Source: DUZB01 sp964407525
Lineage (GTDB): Bacteria; Desulfobacterota; DSM-4660; Desulfatiglandales; Desulfatiglandaceae
Reading direction: 5' to 3'
NCBI GenBank assembly: GCA_964407525.1
Contig: CAYOWC010000143.1
Coordinates: forward strand, 1-11,835
Length of the DNA: 11,835 bases
The first letter of the stretch is position 1, and the number at the start of each line of letters is the position of its first letter. The notes under the pieces were generated by a model, which worked only from the letters and a program-made list of their open reading frames with translations, did not search any database and was not told where the DNA came from. Positions 7,830-11,835 of this stretch are shown piece by piece. A program made the translations under genes and the position numbers.

Positions 7830-8833
7830 AAAGTCTTTTTCTTGACGCCCATACCTACAATTTTTTCAATAAAATACCGTGGTCGCGCCCTCACATCGCT
7901 GTATATCCGGCCTATATACTCCCCTAACAACCCCATGCCCAGAAATTGTGCGCCGATAAAAATAAAGAGTATCGCAAACAGGGTAAATACGCCAGCTGCC
8001 GCCCAGCCCGGGCCGTAGATGATGCGCATAATAAGGAGAAAAATGCCGAACCCCACCCCCAGCACCGACACAAGGGCGCCAAGAACGCTCAGGAGTCTCA
8101 AGGGAAAAGTCGTCATGCTCGTGAGCAGATCGAACTGCAGATTGACCAGTTTCCAGACGCTGTACTTTGAATCCCCTGCGGAACGTTCTTCGTGTTGGAC
8201 ATCCACCTCCGTAGTATGTCTGGCGAAACTATTGGCAAGGACCGGGATAAACGTACTTCTTTCGTGGCACTGCAGCATGGCTTCCACCACAGGGCGGCGG
8301 TAAGCCCTCAGCATACACCCGTAGTCATGCATGTCAACGCCCGTGGATACCCGCACCATTCGGTTAACAGCCCATGAACCCGTTCTTCTGAAAAGGCTGT
8401 CCTGCCTTGGAACCCTGACACTGCCCACCACATCGAAGCCCTCTTCGGCCTTTTGAACCAGTTTAGGAATTTCCTCGGGCGGATTCTGGAGGTCCGCGTC
8501 CAGAGTAACGATAATGTCCCCACGCGCTTGGGCAAATCCCGCCATGATGGCGGAGTGCTGTCCATAATTTCTGTTCAGCAGGACTCCAACAATGTTTTTT
8601 TCTTCATGCCCGGAAGCCTCGATAATCATCTCCCGAGACCGGTCATCACTTCCATCGTCAATGAGAATGATTTCAAAGGTTCTTCCCATTTCAGAGCAGA
8701 CATGAACGCAACGCCTCAAAAGCGCATCGAGGTTCTGTTCTTCATTATAGACCGGAATCACCACAGAAATTTCCAGTTTTCGTTCCAGACCTTCTGTCTT
8801 ATCGCATATTAACGCTTCACATCCTTCAGTCAT
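7817..8833 (-). CDS. arnC: ArnC, undecaprenyl-phosphate 4-deoxy-4-formamido-L-arabinose transferase
   Basis: Transfers formylated L-Ara4N from UDP to undecaprenyl phosphate at the cytoplasmic face of the inner membrane. The N-terminal half is a family 2 GT-A domain: ISVVIPVYNEEQNLD (22-36), LIDDGSDD (57-64), LNRNYGQHSAIMAGF (86-100) and the metal-binding DAD of LDADLQNPPEE (111-121). The C-terminal half has two membrane segments (about 240-267 and 272-298), then the cytoplasmic FIGAQFLGMGLLGEYIGRIY and DVRARPRYF motifs typical of ArnC. Length is 338 residues against about 322 in E. coli, mostly from a longer N-terminus. The ATG lies inside the arnB 3' end (8-nt overlap) with GGAGG twelve bases upstream, a slightly long spacing. 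The C-terminal LDAD and the stop are supplied by an intergenic decamer repeat. Confidence 0.95.
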   Translation of the reverse strand: MTEGCEALICDKTEGLERKLEISVVIPVYNEEQNLDALLRRCVHVCSEMGRTFEIILIDDGSDDRSREMIIEASGHEEKNIVGVLLNRNYGQHSAIMAGFAQARGDIIVTLDADLQNPPEEIPKLVQKAEEGFDVVGSVRVPRQDSLFRRTGSWAVNRMVRVSTGVDMHDYGCMLRAYRRPVVEAMLQCHERSTFIPVLANSFARHTTEVDVQHEERSAGDSKYSVWKLVNLQFDLLTSMTTFPLRLLSVLGALVSVLGVGFGIFLLIMRIIYGPGWAAAGVFTLFAILFIFIGAQFLGMGLLGEYIGRIYSDVRARPRYFIEKIVGMGVKKKTLDAD

Positions 8834-9983
8834 TGGGCCTGAGAACCTCCTTTATGCCTTCCACCACATCGTCCACATCATCGAAAGTCATGTCTGGAAA
8901 AAGCGGGAGGGAACAGATGCGGTCTGAATTCCATTCCGTGTGAGGAAGTATGCCTCCATCTAACGGCATGTTCTCCCGGTAATATTTTTGTTGATGCACC
9001 GCACGGAAGTGAAGCCCCGTACCGATATTCCTCTCTTTGAGTTTTTCCATGAATTCATCACGGGACATCTTCACCTTATCCGCATGAAGACGGATGATGA
9101 ACAGGTGCCATGCGTGCTCCGAAGTATTTTCCGGAACAGAAAGGGGAAGGATCTCTTCCATTTCAGAGAGGCATTGCAGGTATCTCATTGCAAGCTTCTC
9201 CCGTTTTCGGTTGAGCAGATCAACCCGTTCAAGTTGCCCCAGACCCAGCACGGCGCACATATCAGGCATGTTGTATTTATACCCCGGCTCCATGACCTGA
9301 GCCTGGGGCGAACGTCCCTGGGCATGCCTGTCATAGGCATCCACCCCAAGACCATGAAATTTGAGCCTCCTGATCCGTTCTATCAGGTTTTCATCGTCTG
9401 AACAGAACATTCCTCCTTCTCCCGTAGTAATGTTCTTGATGGGATGAAAAGAGAAAATAGAGGTCCCTCTGCTGCCCACATGCCTTCCCTTGAAAAAGGT
9501 CCCGAGGGAGTGGGCCGCATCTTCCACGACAGGAATCCCATGGGGGTCGGCTATTTCTCCAATAGCTTCCATATCAGCCGCGGCCCCCGCAAAATGTACG
9601 GGCACAATCAACCGCGTCCGTTCTGAAAGAGCCCCTTGTACGGAATCGGGATCAACCATCAGGGTATCCCGCTCGATATCCACAAAGACCGGCGTCGCCC
9701 CTGAAAGAACGATCAGATTCACAGTAGATACCCATGTCATGGAAGGGGTAATAACCTCGTCCCCCGGACCGATTTCCAGGGCCTTCAAAACCAGATGCAT
9801 CCCGGCAGTGGCCGAAGAAAGGGCTATAGCATGGGGGCAACCCACGTATCGCCTAAATCGATCTTCAAATTCGGACGCTTTCGGACCAGTGGTAATCCAG
9901 CCCGATCGAAGCACATTGGAAACAGCCTCAATGTCCTCTTCCGTGATGGATGGACGTGAAAACGGTAGAAATTCCTTCCTCAT
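8826..9983 (-). CDS. arnB: ArnB, UDP-4-keto-pyranose (Ara4O) aminotransferase
   Basis: PLP-dependent aminotransferase of the DegT/DnrJ/EryC1 family that converts UDP-Ara4O to UDP-L-Ara4N with glutamate as amino donor. The PLP lysine is K183 in SFHPIKN, preceded by VEDAAHS (153-159); LSSATAGMH (55-63), KFHGLGVDAYDR and the C-terminal EWNSDRICSLPLFPDM match enterobacterial ArnB closely. I place the start at 9983, giving 385 residues beginning MRKEFLPFSRP, which aligns with the family N-terminus (EFLPFSRP). GAGG lies five bases upstream. The frame stays open to an ATG at 10061, but those extra 26 residues are translated largely from a repeat and a hairpin element and are very unlikely to be protein. 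The stop overlaps arnC by 8 nt. It is the first gene of the arn operon. Confidence 0.95.
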   Translation of the reverse strand: MRKEFLPFSRPSITEEDIEAVSNVLRSGWITTGPKASEFEDRFRRYVGCPHAIALSSATAGMHLVLKALEIGPGDEVITPSMTWVSTVNLIVLSGATPVFVDIERDTLMVDPDSVQGALSERTRLIVPVHFAGAAADMEAIGEIADPHGIPVVEDAAHSLGTFFKGRHVGSRGTSIFSFHPIKNITTGEGGMFCSDDENLIERIRRLKFHGLGVDAYDRHAQGRSPQAQVMEPGYKYNMPDMCAVLGLGQLERVDLLNRKREKLAMRYLQCLSEMEEILPLSVPENTSEHAWHLFIIRLHADKVKMSRDEFMEKLKERNIGTGLHFRAVHQQKYYRENMPLDGGILPHTEWNSDRICSLPLFPDMTFDDVDDVVEGIKEVLRPND

Positions 9984-9988
9984 ACGAA

Positions 9989-9992
9989 CCTC
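9989..9992 (-). promoter_or_regulatory. arnB: Ribosome binding site that fixes the arnB start at 9983
   Basis: The - strand reads GAGG followed by TTCGT and then ATG, a five-base spacing. This favours initiation at 9983 over the upstream in-frame ATG at 10061, which begins inside the hairpin repeat. Confidence 0.7.
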
Positions 9993-10017
9993 ATATGAAA
10001 CTGCAATTGGATTGAAC

Positions 10018-10042
10018 CGCCAAGGCGCAAAGGACGCAAAGC
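10018..10042. repeat. Octamer repeat CGCMAAGG, three units
   Basis: CGCCAAGG and CGCAAAGG are adjacent; CGCAAAGC follows after a one-base spacer. The block lies between the true arnB start and a hairpin element. In the - strand arnB frame it reads as part of the false N-terminal extension (FASFAPWRF). Confidence 0.6.
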
Positions 10043-10050
10043 CTTTTTTT

Positions 10051-10077
10051 CTCGTTCCCATGCTCCAGCGTGGGAAT
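10051..10077. repeat. Hairpin repeat element, copy 1
   Basis: Begins CTCG and contains arms TTCCCATGC (10055-10063) and GCGTGGGAA (10068-10076) around a TCCA loop: nine pairs with one T.G mismatch or wobble. It is preceded by seven T residues. The element is identical over 27 bases to copy 2 at 11419-11445, in the same orientation. From general knowledge, very similar hairpins occur as multi-copy intergenic repeats in deltaproteobacterial and some other genomes. Confidence 0.85.
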
Positions 10078-10106
10078 GCACAGTAAATACTCGCATGATA
10101 CTAAAC

Positions 10107-10127
10107 GGTTTCCGGTTGCCGGTTAAC
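10107..10127. repeat. 7-bp tandem array, GGTTTCC / GGTTGCC / GGTTAAC
   Basis: Three consecutive heptamers share GGTT and vary in the last three positions. Reverse-complemented, the units are GTTAACC, GGCAACC and GGAAACC, fitting the NNNAACC pattern of other arrays in this window. Located in the gap between the GT-B glycosyltransferase gene and arnB. Confidence 0.6.
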
Positions 10128-10157
10128 AGCGCCTGAGCTCTGTTCTATCCCGACAAG

Positions 10158-10178
10158 CTGACACCTGACACCTGACAC
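10158..10178. repeat. 7-bp tandem array, CTGACAC x3
   Basis: Three perfect CTGACAC units followed by a partial CT. The array is about 25 bp beyond the stop codon of the upstream glycosyltransferase gene. It has the same period as the other heptamer arrays, with a slightly different core (CACC when rotated, not AACC). Confidence 0.85.
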
Positions 10179-10202
10179 CTCATTCCAGAGCTTCTGTATT
10201 TT

Positions 10203-11342
10203 TTAAGATACCAGTTCTTCGATAAATAATTCAAGTGATTTCAGTGTTTCGGCATGCAACGAAAACAGTTCATCGGGATTGGGCGTCCGATTTTTCAAAA
10301 TCAGCTCTAATTTTTCGAGATCACCTGGGAAATCCTCAAGCAGGACAAAATTGCTCAGACCGTAATACGATTCAAAAACCGGGTTACCGGTAGAAAGAAC
10401 AAGACGGTTCCTTGACAGATAATCAAACAGCTTTGAGGGGAAATTTGTCTTGTTCCAGTCGGATTCTGAACTGCTTAAAAGGATGCAGATTTCTATTTTT
10501 TCAAACACCTGTTCGAACCTTGCGGAATCGATTCTTCCCAAAAAACAGATATTCGGGCGATTTTTCGTCGCATTTCTCAGAGCCTTTTCCTCTTCCGGGG
10601 AGGCTTGGCCCGTGATTGTAAAACGGTACTTTTCCGGCAGATACTGAACGTATTGCAACAGTTCTTCAAACCCGAATGATCCGCTGAAATTCCCGGTAAA
10701 AGCCAGTTCCCTCATGGCGCCGGGCCTCCACTTTCTGTTTTTTTCAAGGAGTTCAGTATCCAGAAACCCGTTCATAACCAGCGTCGGTTTATGGCCCTGG
10801 CCATGAGCACTTATTCTCTCCTTGAGTCCTCGATTGACCAGAAAGAATCCCCGCGACTCCCTGTATGCTTTTTTTTCAAGGTACCGGTACAAAAAAGACT
10901 GGTAACCCTTATCAAGAAAGAGCCCGTCCTCATAATCCATCAGAATCGGTAATCCAAAGAGTTTTTTCCCCAGGTATGCGGGCAGGAAATATTCTTTATG
11001 GTAATTGTAAAAAATAACAAGGTCGTATTTTCGAAAATGCCTGCAGATCCAGTACAGGTTAAATGCCATTCCAACGGGTCTCTTACAAAAGCTCATCCTC
11101 CCGAAAAATCCGACGGTAGGGGCATGGATAATACGCACCTTCCGGGAAATCTTTTCAACAAAGGCTTTGCTGTTCCTTTTTGCATAGGAAGTAGAACACA
11201 CGTCGACCCTATGCCCCAGAGACTCCAGGGCCCGGCAGAGCATCAAAATCTTCTTTCTCCCCGCAAAAGAGATATACTCCCGGTTGTCACGCCTCTTCAA
11301 ACAGACATCCGTAATAAGGCTTGTAAAGATAAGGATATTCAT
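10203..11342 (-). CDS. GT-B fold glycosyltransferase (GT4-like), acceptor unknown
   Basis: Probable cytoplasmic sugar transferase for LPS core, O-antigen or other surface glycan. The 379-residue product shows a two-lobed GT-B pattern. The N-terminal domain has AGRKKILMLCRALESLGHRV (27-46), typical of group 1 enzymes that bind the acceptor. The C-terminal domain has LAFTGNFSGSFGFEELLQ (213-230), FLGRID (267-272) and FPSKLFDYLSRNRLVLST (301-318), where donor-binding residues usually lie. The classical E-x7-E motif is not clearly preserved, so the exact family is uncertain. No membrane segment or signal peptide is obvious. The ATG has no good ribosome site upstream. Sampled stretches are richer in A+T than the arn genes, and the gene is bracketed by two direct copies of a hairpin repeat, hinting at separate acquisition. 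It lies 219 bp upstream of arnB on the same strand. Confidence 0.75.
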   Translation of the reverse strand: MNILIFTSLITDVCLKRRDNREYISFAGRKKILMLCRALESLGHRVDVCSTSYAKRNSKAFVEKISRKVRIIHAPTVGFFGRMSFCKRPVGMAFNLYWICRHFRKYDLVIFYNYHKEYFLPAYLGKKLFGLPILMDYEDGLFLDKGYQSFLYRYLEKKAYRESRGFFLVNRGLKERISAHGQGHKPTLVMNGFLDTELLEKNRKWRPGAMRELAFTGNFSGSFGFEELLQYVQYLPEKYRFTITGQASPEEEKALRNATKNRPNICFLGRIDSARFEQVFEKIEICILLSSSESDWNKTNFPSKLFDYLSRNRLVLSTGNPVFESYYGLSNFVLLEDFPGDLEKLELILKNRTPNPDELFSLHAETLKSLELFIEELVS

Positions 11343-11378
11343 GATAATTGGATTTAGGGTTTATTACCTCGTGCTCTT

Positions 11379-11413
11379 CTGAATTCGGAATGCGGAATGC
11401 GGATTGCGGAATT
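11379..11413. repeat. 7-bp tandem array, CGGAATG type
   Basis: Units read CTGAATT (degenerate), CGGAATG, CGGAATG, CGGATTG and CGGAATT. The period is exactly 7. It ends directly at the T run that precedes hairpin copy 2. Confidence 0.75.
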
Positions 11414-11418
11414 TTTTC

Positions 11419-11445
11419 CTCGTTCCCATGCTCCAGCGTGGGAAT
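11419..11445. repeat. Hairpin repeat element, copy 2
   Basis: Identical over 27 bases to copy 1 at 10051-10077 and in the same orientation. Arms are at 11423-11431 and 11436-11444 around TCCA. It is also preceded by a T run (six T, then CC). Confidence 0.85.
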
Positions 11446-11455
11446 ACGTAATTTC

Positions 11456-11483
11456 TTTCTCGATCAAACTGACCATTTTTCCC
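11456..11483. repeat. 28-bp direct repeat, copy 1
   Basis: Identical over 28 bases to 11725-11752; the core includes CTCGATCAAACTGACC. Weaker similarity continues for roughly 30 bp downstream (both contain a GTGAAA motif at equivalent positions), so the full element is near 60 bp. In this copy CTGACC (11469-11474) can pair with GGTCAG (11484-11489). Confidence 0.85.
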
Positions 11484-11515
11484 GGTCAGAGGCTACGCTC
11501 GTGTGAAAACATTTG

Positions 11516-11537
11516 GGTTCAAGGTTCAGGGGTTCAA
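11516..11537. repeat. Heptamer array GGTTCAA / GGTTCAG / GGTTCAA
   Basis: Two adjacent heptamers, a one-base G spacer, then a third. The reverse complement gives TTGAACC and CTGAACC, the same unit as the array at 2020-2047 more than 9 kb away. G runs on the + strand are spaced to allow a two-tier G-quadruplex. Confidence 0.75.
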
Positions 11538-11599
11538 GGGTTTCCCGCTTTTGCTTCAGACAAGACCTTCAACAAGGTTCGGGGCATGGGTTTTAGCCT

Positions 11600-11696
11600 T
11601 GTGTGAGTGGCATCCTGCCACGACCGGATCTGCATAATGCACGAGTCGATAGTCCGAGAAGCCCTAAAAATATCGCGGCGCGACGCCGCTCACACA
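11600..11696. repeat. Composite palindrome: two hairpins whose outer arms can pair
   Basis: Left hairpin: GTGGCA / TGCCAC (11607-11621, loop TCC). Right hairpin: GCGGCG / CGCCGC (11675-11689, loop CGA). In addition TGTGTGAGTGG (11600-11610) can pair with CCGCTCACACA (11686-11696), ten Watson-Crick pairs plus one G.T. The outer pairing competes with the two hairpins. Seen directly; no function is assigned. Confidence 0.65.
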
Positions 11697-11724
11697 GAAA
11701 AAGGCGTTGGAACCCGGAAGTTTT

Positions 11725-11752
11725 TTTCTCGATCAAACTGACCATTTTTCCC
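11725..11752. repeat. 28-bp direct repeat, copy 2
   Basis: Identical over 28 bases to 11456-11483, 269 bp away and in the same orientation. It is preceded by a T run. Downstream similarity to copy 1 is partial, and the CTGACC/GGTCAG pairing of copy 1 is not preserved. Confidence 0.85.
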
Positions 11753-11813
11753 AGCCAGCAGCGGCGTTCGAGTGAAAGATCGCTTGGAAATTCTAGACTG
11801 GGTGTCCTGAGCC

Positions 11814-11835
11814 CCGTAACCCGTAACCCGTAACC
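11814..11835. repeat. 7-bp tandem array CCGTAAC, cut by the window end
   Basis: Three perfect CCGTAAC units plus the first base of a fourth. The array reaches the last base of the window, so its true length is unknown. Rotated, the unit is CGTAACC, again NNNAACC. Confidence 0.85.

Larger units (their letters stand above)
11343..11835. other. Non-coding, repeat-dense region without a credible gene
   Basis: About 490 bp upstream of the glycosyltransferase gene. Short open frames exist on the + strand, but they are translations of the repeats: for example SIKLTIFP appears in two different frames' products because the same DNA element occurs twice. Contents in order: a CGGAATG-type heptamer array, hairpin copy 2, the first copy of a 28-bp direct repeat, a GGTTCAA array, two hairpins with complementary outer arms, the second 28-bp copy, and a CCGTAAC array that runs off the window. 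Confidence 0.7.

Noticed and set aside
10051..10077. Hairpin copy 1 as a transcription terminator for the upstream glycosyltransferase gene
   Set aside because: On the - strand the stem is followed by CGAG and an A run, not a T run, so it lacks terminator form in that direction.
9490..10086. 198-codon open frame on the + strand opposite arnB
   Set aside because: Shadow of arnB, which has full family conservation; the frame ends in translated repeat sequence.
10101..10134. Possible sigma-70 promoter for arnB on the - strand (TTAACC, 17 bp, TAGTAT)
   Set aside because: Only four of six matches at each box, and the first box is part of a heptamer array. Too weak to list as a feature.
11397..11606. 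Open frame of 69 codons on the + strand in the terminal region
   Set aside because: Its translation is made of hairpin copy 2, the 28-bp repeat and a heptamer array (SHAPAWE, SIKLTIFP, VQGSGVQG). No ribosome site and no protein-like composition.
11603..11833. Open frame of 76 codons on the + strand, Arg/Ser-rich
   Set aside because: Begins within a palindrome arm and reads through the second 28-bp repeat; explained by repeats rather than by coding.
11343..11835. CRISPR array
   Set aside because: Repeats are tandem heptamers or a single pair of 28-bp copies 269 bp apart; there is no regular repeat-spacer pattern and no cas gene.

Overview
The window looks like part of a Gram-negative chromosome. 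It encodes five enzymes of the pathway that makes 4-amino-4-deoxy-L-arabinose (L-Ara4N) and attaches it to lipid A, plus an LptG-type LPS export permease, so the cell must have an LPS outer membrane. Base composition is near balanced, and almost every gap between genes holds multi-copy-looking short repeats: heptamers, octamers, decamers and a TTCCCATGC/GCGTGGGAA hairpin. This repeat style, and the sequence character of the proteins, fit a deltaproteobacterial (Desulfobacterota-like) genome. That assignment is an inference; no rRNA or tRNA is present to anchor it.

Layout. Positions 1-179 are non-coding, with an 8-bp and a 10-bp period repeat. On the + strand a polytopic ArnT-like glycosyltransferase (180-2018, GTG start) is followed, after a 7-bp tandem array, by lptG (2062-3138). 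Only 8 bp later the opposing operon ends. Read on the - strand this operon is arnB (9983-8826), arnC (8833-7817), arnA (7695-5689), arnD (5704-4793) and arnT (4796-3147), the same order as the enterobacterial arnBCADT genes. The arnB/arnC, arnA/arnD and arnD/arnT pairs overlap by 8, 16 and 4 nt. The arnC/arnA gap is different: 121 bp holding a decamer repeat element and a possible intrinsic terminator. Upstream on the same strand lies a GT-B glycosyltransferase (11342-10203) that looks richer in A+T. The last 493 bp (11343-11835) have no credible gene and are packed with repeats and palindromes.

How the genes work together. ArnA oxidatively decarboxylates UDP-glucuronate and also formylates the amino sugar. 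ArnB supplies the amino group. ArnC transfers the formylated sugar to undecaprenyl phosphate, ArnD removes the formyl group, and ArnT moves L-Ara4N onto lipid A at the periplasmic face. LptG is part of the machine that extracts finished LPS towards the outer membrane. The usual flippase pair arnE/arnF and the UDP-glucose dehydrogenase gene are not in the window. The second ArnT-like enzyme may decorate LPS or another envelope polymer.

No CRISPR array, transposase, phage gene or new defence system is visible. The most unusual content is the repeat landscape. Several arrays of exactly 7-bp period share an NNNAACC core but carry a different three-base prefix in different arrays. Repeats supply the arnC stop codon and create a false N-terminal extension on arnB. 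The A+T-richer glycosyltransferase gene sits between two direct copies of the same hairpin element.
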